Part shown: piece after piece, positions 44,662-53,900 of the stretch
Position numbering within the stretch: position 1 is the first letter of the stretch
How the letters are laid out: each line of letters starts with the position of its first letter
From: Actinomycetes bacterium
GTDB lineage: Bacteria > Actinomycetota > Acidimicrobiia > Acidimicrobiales > Acidimicrobiaceae
Direction of reading: 5' to 3'
Length of the DNA stretch: 64,000 nt
Assembly: GCA_021803345.1 (NCBI GenBank)
Contig: JAJZLS010000008.1
Coordinates: 1-64,000, forward strand
Translations under genes and position numbers: made by a program
Notes under the pieces: generated by a model
Seen by the model: the letters and a program-made list of their open reading frames with translations, nothing else
The model's database searches: none
Told to the model about the DNA's origin: nothing

Positions 44662-45201
44662 ATGAACGACGCGGTTTCTAGTCGGGCCGAGAGGGTCCGG
44701 TTCATAAGGAGAATGATGTCGGAAAGCAATCCAGGCCGAGAGAGAATTTTGCTGTTACCAGATGGCAGTGACCAGATGCAGGAAGAGTCCGGGAACAAGG
44801 AGTCGGTTTCATCTCCAGCCAAGGTGCTTCGAATAGGCTCGATGATTAAGACGCTGTTGGATGAAGTGCGTGGTGTCGAACTGGACAATGCCAGCAGGAA
44901 CCGATTGGCGGAGATATATCATACCTCCATCGAGGAGTTGAAAGAAGGCTTGTCACCTGACCTCAGTGCTGAACTCGAGAAGTTGAGCCTACCTTTTACT
45001 GAACAACAGCCTCCCTCTGAAGCTGAACTCAGGGTAGCCCAGGCACAGCTGGTGGGTTGGCTAGAGGGTCTTTTCCACGGAATTCAAGCCACCTTGTTTG
45101 CCCAGCAGTCAGCCGCCAGGATGCAGTTGGAGGAAATGAGGCAGCGCGGTCTTCCGCCTGGCGGAGATTCAGATGCGCATCGGCCAGGCACTTATTTGTA
45201 A
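44662..45201 (+). CDS. bpa: Bacterial proteasome activator Bpa (PafE)
   Basis: A 179-residue DUF2587 protein. The conserved core is VLRIGSMIKTLLDEVRG, ASRNRLAEIYHTSIEELKEGL, and the helical ELRVAQAQLVGWLEGLFHG followed by AQQSAARMQLEEM. The C-terminus is GTYL, equivalent to the GQYL of Mycobacterium Bpa, whose penultimate Tyr opens the 20S gate without ATP. The first 50 residues are probably disordered and recruit substrate. A 20S proteasome must be encoded elsewhere. Confidence 0.93.
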   Translation: MNDAVSSRAERVRFIRRMMSESNPGRERILLLPDGSDQMQEESGNKESVSSPAKVLRIGSMIKTLLDEVRGVELDNASRNRLAEIYHTSIEELKEGLSPDLSAELEKLSLPFTEQQPPSEAELRVAQAQLVGWLEGLFHGIQATLFAQQSAARMQLEEMRQRGLPPGGDSDAHRPGTYL

Positions 45202-45234
45202 TACAATATCTAATCGATTGGTAAGAGAGGAATT

Positions 45235-45693
45235 GTGTTGCGAATATCTATGGGATGCGATCACGCTGGGTTTGAACTCAAGGAATACTTAAAAGAGCAT
45301 TTAGTACTGGAAGGTGTTCAGATTATTGACCATGGGACTTTTTCTGTCGAACCGGTCGATTATCCAGACTATTGTGCGCTGGCAGCTAGGTCTGTGACTG
45401 TGGGTGACGCTGATTTCGCAATCGTAATCGGTGGGTCGGGCCAGGGGGAGCAGATATCTGCCAACAAGGTTAAAGGAATCAGGGCAGCTTTATGCGTGGA
45501 TGAGTATACTGCACGTTTAGCCAGAGCTCATAACGATGCTAACGTAATCTCATTTGGTGCCAGATTAATTGCCAAGGAGTATGCGCTTGATATTCTCAAA
45601 GTTTTTTTGTCAACGCCATTTGAGCAGGGTAGGCATATTGCTCGCCTAGCCAAGATTACCCAAATTGAAGAGACCGAGTCAGGGAAAAATTAA
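45235..45693 (+). CDS. rpiB: Ribose-5-phosphate isomerase B
   Basis: A 152-residue RpiB/LacAB enzyme of the pentose phosphate pathway. It has GCDHAGFELKEYLKEHL at the N-terminus (Asp9, His10), and GGSGQGEQISANKVKGIRAA, where Glu72 takes the place of the Cys base of E. coli RpiB, as in the mycobacterial enzyme. GTG start after GAGAGG. The next gene begins directly after the stop. Confidence 0.95.
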   Translation: MLRISMGCDHAGFELKEYLKEHLVLEGVQIIDHGTFSVEPVDYPDYCALAARSVTVGDADFAIVIGGSGQGEQISANKVKGIRAALCVDEYTARLARAHNDANVISFGARLIAKEYALDILKVFLSTPFEQGRHIARLAKITQIEETESGKN

Positions 45694-46806
45694 TTGTCCC
45701 AGCCGGGCCGCGGTCAGCATCGGGCCGCCAGTAGCTCTAAAAACTCCAGTAACTCAAGCCCATTTATGGTGGTAGTTTTTCTGATCCTAATAGTGGTTGC
45801 TGTGTACCTGTTGATAAGTAATTTTCTATCCCCTGGTGGCAAGCATGCAACAACGGCTGCTACGACTTCAAGTGTTGCCAAGACCGCTAACAGTGCTACG
45901 ACTTCCACGTCTTCCACGTCTTCCACTACTACCACACAGGTGTTCAATGGTCCCTACGGAGTGGGGACTGTCTCGTACACTCTCACAGAACCGGGAAAAT
46001 ACCTTTGTGCTCCTCATGGAACTGACTCCGGATGTGTCGTTCGTTCCATGCCACTGGAGGTCAGCTATCCAACACTTGTGCAGACTGGAACCGAGGTGCA
46101 AGGGGCAGCCCCTTATGGCGGAGCCGGTCCTTACCCTTTGATAATTTTCGGGAATGGATATTTAGAGCCCCCTGCGGCATATTCGGTTCTGATAGATCAC
46201 TGGGTTTCGCGGGGGTATGTAGTTGCAGCTCCCCAATTTCCATTGTCTCAGACAAATTCGGTTGGTGGTCCGTATGAAGCAGACATTCTCAACCAGCCAG
46301 GTGATATGGCGGCGGCAATAAAGTTTATGGAGAGGCAAAATGGGATTGCCAATTCAACCATGAAGGATTTAATAGATACTTCGGCGATAGCCTTGGTTGG
46401 CCAAAGTGATGGAGGTGACGCAGCTTTGGCAGCCGGATATAACACCTGCTGTCAAATTCCTGGGATCAAGGGGGTGATTTCACTTTCTGGTGCGGAGTTG
46501 AAATCATATTCCGGTAAGTATTTCACCACTGGTGGCCCGTCGCTGCTGGTGGTACAGGGAACCGAAGACGATATTAATCCGCCTTCTCAGTCAGAAATGA
46601 CGTATGATCAGGCTGACGTGACCAAATTTTATCTCTCTTTACTTGGGGCTGGCCATCTTGATGCATATACACAAGCCAATCAGTATTCCTCTGTTGTTGA
46701 AAAGGTGACTACTGCATTTTTGAACCGGTATTTGAAAAATATTTCGGGTTCAGTCTCTCTCATGCACACTTATGGGAATATACCTGGGGTGGCAAGTTTA
46801 AATTGA
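45694..46806 (+). CDS. Membrane-anchored alpha/beta hydrolase
   Basis: A 370-residue protein with a short cytoplasmic tail, one membrane anchor (PFMVVVFLILIVVAVYLLI, about 23-41), a Ser/Thr-rich linker (about 50-86) and an extracytoplasmic alpha/beta hydrolase domain similar to chlorophyllase/dienelactone-type esterases. Nucleophile GQSDGGDAAL, acid in GTEDDINPP and His in GAGHLDAY are visible. Several Cys (CAPHGTDSGC, CC) may form disulfides. The TTG start abuts the rpiB stop. Confidence 0.8.
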   Translation: MSQPGRGQHRAASSSKNSSNSSPFMVVVFLILIVVAVYLLISNFLSPGGKHATTAATTSSVAKTANSATTSTSSTSSTTTTQVFNGPYGVGTVSYTLTEPGKYLCAPHGTDSGCVVRSMPLEVSYPTLVQTGTEVQGAAPYGGAGPYPLIIFGNGYLEPPAAYSVLIDHWVSRGYVVAAPQFPLSQTNSVGGPYEADILNQPGDMAAAIKFMERQNGIANSTMKDLIDTSAIALVGQSDGGDAALAAGYNTCCQIPGIKGVISLSGAELKSYSGKYFTTGGPSLLVVQGTEDDINPPSQSEMTYDQADVTKFYLSLLGAGHLDAYTQANQYSSVVEKVTTAFLNRYLKNISGSVSLMHTYGNIPGVASLN

Positions 46807-48002
46807 GTAACAGGTATCTTGAGTCTGACAGCTGGGCGATTACCAAGCTGGGTTCTTTCGGCGCTGGGCCAAGACTTGGGGTGAAAGATCTCATCGATGT
46901 GGAAGGCAGCATCACTTCCGCCGGGTCTAGACTCGTTTACTCGCTCGGGCGCAAAGCAGAAGAGGACGCCAAACTAATTAAATTGGTTCGCAGCAATGGT
47001 GCCCAGATATCAGCCAAAACAAACCTCACTGAGTTTGCCTTTGGGGCAACCGGGATCAATCCCTGGTTTGGAACTCCGCCTAATCCCAGGAACCACCTGC
47101 TGATACCTGGGGGTTCGAGTTCAGGGTCAGCGGTTGGGCTATTCACGGGAGAGATCGATGTATCTTTAGGTTCAGATACCGGAGGTTCAATAAGAATTCC
47201 CAGCGCCTGCTGCGGGGTATTTGGACTTAAAACTACATTCGGGAGGATTCCGTTAGCTGGAGTTTGGCCTTTGGCCCCATCGTTTGACACGGTTGGTCCA
47301 ATGGCTTTGAGTTCCAACGGTATCGAGCTTGGAATGAAACTGCTCGAATCATCGTTTGCCTCAAAGTCGCTTGGAAATCCCAAAATTGCAATAATTCAAG
47401 GAAGCGGCAGCTCTGCTGTAATCGATGCTATTTCTAAGATATGCGGACTCATTTCCTCTTCGGTTGAGTTAATTCCAGATCCAGGATTATCGATTGCCTG
47501 GGAAGCAGGGATGCGGATTATGTTCGCTGAGGCTTTGCAGGTCGACGGAGAATATTTGAGGGAGTCACACAGATTAGACCCAGCTATGATGACCAGGTTT
47601 AAAACCGCGTCAGGGTATCAACAGGCTGATCTATTGTCAGCCCGGAGCGACGGCGAGCAGTTCAAAGAAGTTGTGATGGAAATTCTTCGACGATTTGATT
47701 TCCTGGCTTTGCCGACACTGAAATTTCCAGTTCCCAGCTACGCCAATGCGTATACGGTTGCTCTGAATGCAAATACGATTCCGTTCAATCTTTTGGGTCT
47801 TCCAGCTATATCGATACCGGTGGAATTAACTCCCGGGGTCCTTCAAGTTTTGGGCACCAAAACGGTGTTTGCGCCTTATGGGGTGGAGTCAGACGGAATA
47901 ACGCCATTACCGCTTTCTGTGCAGTTTGTTGGCGCAAATTTTTCCGAGGAGTATTTAGTTGGACTTGGGAAAGAGATCGAATCTGCGACCCGTAACCTAT
48001 GA
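46803..48002 (+). CDS. Amidase signature family protein
   Basis: A 399-residue amidase with the Ser-cisSer-Lys triad: Lys28 in GVKDLIDVEG, the cis-Ser in PGGSSSGSAVG (about 105-106) and Ser129 in GSDTGGSIRIPSACCG. It starts closer to the catalytic Lys than GatA and most amidases do, so the N-terminus is short. Hydrolyses amides or transfers ammonia; the context gives no substrate. TTG start overlaps the hydrolase stop as TTGA. Confidence 0.88.
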   Translation: MSNRYLESDSWAITKLGSFGAGPRLGVKDLIDVEGSITSAGSRLVYSLGRKAEEDAKLIKLVRSNGAQISAKTNLTEFAFGATGINPWFGTPPNPRNHLLIPGGSSSGSAVGLFTGEIDVSLGSDTGGSIRIPSACCGVFGLKTTFGRIPLAGVWPLAPSFDTVGPMALSSNGIELGMKLLESSFASKSLGNPKIAIIQGSGSSAVIDAISKICGLISSSVELIPDPGLSIAWEAGMRIMFAEALQVDGEYLRESHRLDPAMMTRFKTASGYQQADLLSARSDGEQFKEVVMEILRRFDFLALPTLKFPVPSYANAYTVALNANTIPFNLLGLPAISIPVELTPGVLQVLGTKTVFAPYGVESDGITPLPLSVQFVGANFSEEYLVGLGKEIESATRNL

Positions 48003-48012
48003 CCCAACAGCG

Positions 48013-48993
48013 TCAGGGACGTAGAAGAAGCTTTCCGACCGTCTCTCGAGACTCGATTGCTGCATGAGCTTTACTGACGTCATAGAGGCTGAATTCCGTG
48101 ATTTGATCAAAAGCAACTTTCCCATCTGTCAGGAGTGGCAGTGCCTTTAGGAAAAGCTCTCTGGCTGCAGCCGGGTTGGTTCGACGCAGATGTCCAAATG
48201 AGAACCCTGCAATAGTTCGTGAACTCTGGTGTAATTGATCAGATGTAACTACTCCTGGTTTACCAGATGCCATTCCAAAGACCACTAGTTGTCCATGCGG
48301 GTTCAAGAGCTCCAGATCTTGACTGAAGGTATCGCCTGCTGCAGAGTTCAGGATGTAGTCGATCCCTTCCGGGATCAATTCTTTTATTATCTGGGAATAA
48401 TTAGGGTTTTCCTCTGTGACTATGACATGGTCTGCACCCATTTTGAGCACCGCATCTGACTTTGATTTTCTTGAGACGAGGCCAATTATTGATTTTGCTC
48501 CCATCTGTCTGCCAATTTGAACCGAAGTCAAACCGATTCCTCCAGCAGCTGCATGAATCAAAAGATTTTGTCCTGGTTTCAACCCTTGATTTTTGTTAAG
48601 GAGAGCGTATGTTGTTCCCAGAAGCAGAGGGCTCGCTGCGGCAGTAGTTGACGAGATGGAATCCGGAATTTCAAATACTAAATCAAGGCTGGCTAGAACC
48701 TCGCTACCGTAGCTGCCAGTGTCTCCAAACCCAATCACTCTTTTCCCAACCAGATGTGCGCCGCGTTCTGATCCTGCCTCGGTCACGATTCCAAGAAAGT
48801 CGAGGCCCGGTATATAAGGTGGCCCCGAAATCGAATACTCACCTTTTCTAGCTTTGACGTCGGCAAAGTTGACAGAAGTGTACTCGACGCGTATTTTCAC
48901 TTGGTTAGGATTTGGCGGTTGAAGCTCAAGTTCCATTTTTCTAAATACTTCAGGGCCGCCGAATTCAGTAAATCCCATTGCTGTATAACTCAT
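48013..48993 (-). CDS. Zinc-independent quinone oxidoreductase-like MDR protein
   Basis: A 326-residue medium-chain reductase. N-terminal GroES-like part (VRVEYTSVNFADVKARKG, GLDFLGIVTEAG) and Rossmann part with IHAAAGGIGLTSVQIGRQMGA (AAxGGVGxxxxQ-type NADPH loop). It lacks the Cys ligands of zinc alcohol dehydrogenases, as in Qor. Substrate unknown. Convergent with the amidase gene, 10 bp apart. Confidence 0.88.
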   Translation of the reverse strand: MSYTAMGFTEFGGPEVFRKMELELQPPNPNQVKIRVEYTSVNFADVKARKGEYSISGPPYIPGLDFLGIVTEAGSERGAHLVGKRVIGFGDTGSYGSEVLASLDLVFEIPDSISSTTAAASPLLLGTTYALLNKNQGLKPGQNLLIHAAAGGIGLTSVQIGRQMGAKSIIGLVSRKSKSDAVLKMGADHVIVTEENPNYSQIIKELIPEGIDYILNSAAGDTFSQDLELLNPHGQLVVFGMASGKPGVVTSDQLHQSSRTIAGFSFGHLRRTNPAAARELFLKALPLLTDGKVAFDQITEFSLYDVSKAHAAIESRETVGKLLLRP

Positions 48994-49091
48994 TGCCCAC
49001 CTTTCCTTAGGATGTGATTTTACACTGTTGCAAAGTGATGTAACAGTGACCGGGTATCAATTTGTTCGGTCTTTATTTGGAAAGGGTTGGA

Positions 49092-49283
49092 ATGCCTTTA
49101 GTTCAAGTTTCCCTACTCAAAGGTAGGTCTGAGGAGCAAAAGCGTATGCTTCTGAGTGCGGTCACAAATGCTGTAGTCGAATCAGTGGGAGGATCGCCCA
49201 GCAGCGTCAGGGTAATAATTAACGAAATTGAACCATCTAATTGGTCTGTAGCCGGCGTTCCTTTTTCAGAGAGGGATACTTAG
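49092..49283 (+). CDS. 4-oxalocrotonate tautomerase family protein
   Basis: A 63-residue tautomerase from ATG 49092. After Met removal, Pro1 (PLVQVSLLKGRSEEQKRMLL) is the catalytic base, and a typical second half follows (VRVIINEIEPSNWSVAGV). The frame upstream of this ATG is open but would bury Pro1. The 3' end overlaps the convergent gene by 47 bp. Confidence 0.88.
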   Translation: MPLVQVSLLKGRSEEQKRMLLSAVTNAVVESVGGSPSSVRVIINEIEPSNWSVAGVPFSERDT

Positions 49284-50688
49284 ATCCTAGTTTCCACTTA
49301 ACATAATTTATTTTTGGGATTGCGATTACAGGATTACCTAAATTGAATGCAGCTGACCAGATCCCGGCGGAAGTTGCGATATCTCGGAGGCAAGACAAAA
49401 GCAAGTGGACCGGTATTTCAGATGTATCGGCCTGTCTGGAAATTCTATAAGCTTTGTAAACCAGAATCCCAATTGCTATTTTTCTTGCAGTTTTTGAAAA
49501 TGGACTAAAGAGTGCAAGTGGAAGCGCTAATGGCTGGCGGAAGGTTTGGTAAATCTCGTCCATTGAAATTCGATGAGACCTTAGGAAAAAGTTTATTGCC
49601 GCCAAGTCTCCCTGGGGTTGTGTGGCAAGTTTTTGACTTGCATAGGCAATCTGGAGAGAGGAGGACAGTGTGGATAACGCCAGTCCGATCCTGCCAGCCA
49701 ATAACGGAGCAGATAGATTTAGAAAATTAACCACCCTCACGTCTGCCGATTTAAGTTGGTTCCCCTGGGTCGGGGTAATCCTGCTGCCCTTCTGAAATGA
49801 AGTTTTTATGAATTTAGTGAGATCCTGCTGTCCAAGTTCCCGAACTAAAATATCTGGCTCGTAAATTACCATGGCAGAGTTTGAACTCGCAGTGAACCTC
49901 AGTTCGTCAATCGTGGCTGTCGGATTGTGAGACCCGGTTTCATTTATTTCGTCAAGGATTTCCGTTCTTCCCAACAGAAGCGGTATTCCCTGAAATTCAC
50001 CGAGTGAGCCAGCAGGGGCTTTAGACCAACGACTCCCGATTTGATAAAGAGGGGAGTGTTCTTCGAAGTGCGATATCCAGGTGCTGGTGGGTCTAGTGTG
50101 CAAAGTAGCCGAGGGACCAATAATTCTTGGGATTATCAGGTCGCTTTGTTCTCTTTGAAGTTCTATAATCAAAGCTTTTAGCTCAATCGGAGCCACCTCA
50201 AGAGGTTTTTCGATTGCGATGAAGTATTTGTATCCGATCGTTGACTTGATAGATTCAGGACTGATCAGATTGAATTCATCGCTGCTATGAAAGTTACTGC
50301 TGAGCTTATCGATGAGGTCTTCTGACTCCGAGTATAAGAAGACTTGAGACCGCTTAAATGGTGAGGGTATTTCAGTCAGCAGCTGAAGGCAGCGGAGACT
50401 GGCTTCCAGGTCGGAGGTGATCTTGAAAAGGATCATTATTTCACCTGAGATGGATTCGATTTCACTAGAGGTGAAGTCGTGGACTGGACGACAGATATTT
50501 TTATCCAGCAAAAGATCTGCTAACTCCCGATTATTCTGGTCAACCTGCAGTATTTCATTTTGCATGAGGTTTTTTACCTGCAGGCCATCGGTCTGATTTA
50601 AAGCGATAACCGAAAGAGGATGACCACCGACAAGGAGCTGTCCGTCCTTTGAGATCCAGGGGCTACCGGAGAGTAGGATTTGGTCCAT
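49237..50688 (-). CDS. MftF-like protein without visible glycosyltransferase catalytic motifs
   Basis: A 483-residue protein I link to mycofactocin glycosyltransferase MftF by pattern. The N-terminus has a PqqD-like start (DGQLLVGGHPLSVIALNQTDG ... LADLLLDKNICRP). A middle block resembles the GT2 part (DLIIPRIIG, HFEEHSPLYQIG, VIYEPDILVRE). The C-terminus matches the MftF helical end (LLSCLRDIATSAGIWSAAFNLGNP). The usual PVRDR-type start of GT2, the DSD/DxD metal site and the EDVDL motif are not seen. It is therefore either a very divergent or a non-catalytic paralogue. No mftA-E genes are nearby. Confidence 0.5.
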   Translation of the reverse strand: MDQILLSGSPWISKDGQLLVGGHPLSVIALNQTDGLQVKNLMQNEILQVDQNNRELADLLLDKNICRPVHDFTSSEIESISGEIMILFKITSDLEASLRCLQLLTEIPSPFKRSQVFLYSESEDLIDKLSSNFHSSDEFNLISPESIKSTIGYKYFIAIEKPLEVAPIELKALIIELQREQSDLIIPRIIGPSATLHTRPTSTWISHFEEHSPLYQIGSRWSKAPAGSLGEFQGIPLLLGRTEILDEINETGSHNPTATIDELRFTASSNSAMVIYEPDILVRELGQQDLTKFIKTSFQKGSRITPTQGNQLKSADVRVVNFLNLSAPLLAGRIGLALSTLSSSLQIAYASQKLATQPQGDLAAINFFLRSHRISMDEIYQTFRQPLALPLALFSPFSKTARKIAIGILVYKAYRISRQADTSEIPVHLLLSCLRDIATSAGIWSAAFNLGNPVIAIPKINYVKWKLGSKYPSLKKERRLQTN

Positions 50689-50906
50689 CGTTCATCTGCT
50701 CCATGTGTTAGAAGGCTAGATATTGAGAGATGTCGATCTCACTAGAGTCATTGTTTGAAAATCCAATCAAACATTTCAAATCAATTTATCAAGGCTATGT
50801 GAGAATCCGTTACCTGTGGGGCTCAGGGTGGGCTAAGTTTGTATGTCGTATCAAGAGTCTCTTTTGGAGATTCCAAAGAATCGATCCAAGTAAGTAAGGA
50901 GTGGTA

Positions 50907-53900
50907 ATGGCTGGACAAGGATCGTCACACGGGGAATCCTTTGTTCATTTGCATACCCATACAGAGTTTTCGATGCTCGACGGTGCTGCCCGAATCAAGG
51001 AGGCAGTGGCAAGAGTAAAGTCAGACTCTCAGCCAGCTTTGGCAATTACAGATCATGGCAATATGTACGGTGTCCTCGATTTTTATAAGGAATGTAGGTC
51101 GCAAGGGATCAATCCGATAATCGGGCTTGAAGCATATATGTCGGGCGGATCTCGCTTTGATCGCCCAACCCGTCGGGGAAGAATGGACGATACTGGCGGT
51201 GAGTCCGAGGGTGGAGAGAAGCTTTATTACCATTTGATTCTTCTGGCTGAGAATAATCAGGGCTACAAGAACCTGATGAAGCTTTCTTCTGATGCATATC
51301 TTGAGGGTTACTATTACAAACCCAGGGTAGATTTTGAATTACTTGAACGATATCACAAGGGAATCATAGCCACCACTGGTTGCCTCGGTGGTTTGGTACT
51401 ACAGGCACTGCTGAAGGGTGACTTCGATCAGGCATACAAAACAGCTGGCACGTTGCAAGAGATATTTGGGCGAGAAAGTCTCTTCGTTGAGCTCCAGGAT
51501 CACGGTATTCGAGAACAGCGTAGAACTAATCCCCAGCTAATAGAGCTCGCGCGAAAGCTAAATGCCCCACTCTTAGCCACTAATGATTCGCATTACAACT
51601 CGATTGAAGATGCTGTGGCTCACGACGCTCTCCTTTGCGTGCAAACTGGGGCCACATTGGCCGATGAGAATCGGTTTAAGTTTCATGGGGATCAACACTA
51701 TTTGAAAAGTGCTCAGGAGATGAGACATTTATTTCGTGAGATAGAGGAAGCTTGCGACAACAGTTTGTGGATAGCTGAGAGGGCCCAGGTAGAAATCGAA
51801 TTTGGGAAACCTAAACTTCCTGAATTCCCGGTCCCGATACAATTTCAAAACAGGCCAACCTATGAGGAATCAGCCGCTGAATACCTGAGGTACCTTTGTT
51901 ACCAGGGGGCAGAGAGGCGGTATGGAGAGAACCTCTCAGGTGAGGTTAAATCTCGCTTGGATTATGAGCTTGGGGTCATTTCCGACATGGGATTTTCTGC
52001 ATACTTTTTGGTGGTGTGGGATCTCATTCGCTATGCCAAAGAGAACAGGATAAGAGTAGGTCCGGGTCGAGGCTCTGCAGCTGGCTGTTGTGTAGCCTAC
52101 TGCCTGGGGATTGTGGATTTGGATCCGATAAAGTACGACCTGCTATTCGAGCGATTTCTAAATCCTGGAAGAATTCAGATGCCGGATATCGACATGGACT
52201 TTGATGAGCGATACCGCTCCGATATGATCCGCTATGCTGCGGAACGGTATGGTTGGGACCGGGTTGCGCAAATCGTGACTTTTTCTACGATCAAGGCTCG
52301 GGCTGCGGTTCGTGACGCTGCCAGGGTGCTTGGATATCCCTATGGGATAGGTGACAAGATAGCCAAAGCTATGCCGCCTCTGATTATGGGACGAGACACT
52401 CCCCTGAGAGCTTGTCTAGAGCCATTGGAAGGCTATGAAGACGGTTTTAATATGGCTTCAGAGTTGCGTGAAATGTATGAGGCTGATCCTGATGTCAAAC
52501 GAGTTATAGAAGTGGCTAAGGGTTTGGAAGGACTACGTCGCCAAGACGGTATCCATGCCGCTGCAGTAGTAATTACACATGAACCATTGACGGAATACCT
52601 TCCGATTCAGAGAAAACCGGATCCAAGTGGAGCAGCGGACCAGGCTCCTATTGTTACCCAGTATGAGATGCACGGCGTCGAGGAACTGGGCCTTTTGAAG
52701 ATGGACTTTTTGGGTCTGAGAACCCTCTCGATCATTGAAAGGGCCCTTGACATAATTGACGAAACAACAGGGACCCGGCCCGATATCGATTCGATTCCTC
52801 TCGATGATGAACGAACACTTGCAATGCTTAGAGACGGCGACTCAATCGGCGTATTTCAGTTGGAAGGCCGGCCTATGAGGGCGCTGATGCGATCACTGGC
52901 GCCGACAAGTTTTGATGATATTGCAGCACTGGTGGCACTTTATCGGCCAGGCCCAATGGCCGCAAATATGCACAATGACTATGCCGACAGAAAGAATGCA
53001 CGCAAATCGATCGATTATCTGCATCCTGACTTAGAAGAGATACTGGGGGATACCTACGGCCTGATGATTTATCAGGAGTCGGTGATGAGAGTGGCTCAGA
53101 AATTCGCTGGTTATTCTTTGGCAGAGGCCGATAACCTGCGCAAAGCGTGTGGCAAAAAGATTCGGGCTCTTATTCAGGCGGAACGAGAGAAGTTTGTCAA
53201 AGGCTGTATAGACACCGGCTATGGAGAACAAGTCGGTACTTCGTTATTTGATATCATTGAGCCGTTTGCGGACTATGCGTTCAACAAAAGCCACTCCTAT
53301 GGTTACGGACTTGTTTCATACCAGACCGCCTGGCTCAAGGCTAACTACTGTGTACAATTCTTGGCGGCAATACTCACTTCAGTCAAGGATGATAAAGAAA
53401 AAACGGCCATATACCTCTCTGATGCTCGGGATCATCAGATTCAGGTGATGGTCCCCGATATCAATGTTTCGAGGGCAGATTTCACCGCTATTCCTTCTGA
53501 ATTAGGTAATGGCTCGATACGGTTTGGTATGGCGGCGGTGAGAAATGTTGGAGAGTCAGTTGTAGAGCTGATTGTAAAAGAAAGAAGCGAGAACGGACCC
53601 TATCAGTCATTCATCGATTATTGCATGAGAGTTGACTCAATTGCTTTAAATAAACGAAGCGTAGAAGCCTTGATCAAAGCTGGAGCTTTTGATTCGCTTG
53701 GACACAAGAGAAAAGGTCTTTTACAAGTATATGAAACTGTAATTGATCGTGCTTTGGCAAAACGCAGGGAGATTGATGCCGGGATAATGAGTCTCTTCGA
53801 TGCTCCAGATACCGAGGAAGGATCGGTCGCGACCATAGAGGTCGAGATTCCAGATGTTGAATTTGAAAAAAGTGACCTTCTCGCCTTTGAGAAGGAGATG

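Noticed and set aside
45898..45935. Repeated TTCCACGTC units that look like a tandem repeat.
   Set aside because: They encode the Ser/Thr-rich linker of the membrane-anchored hydrolase.
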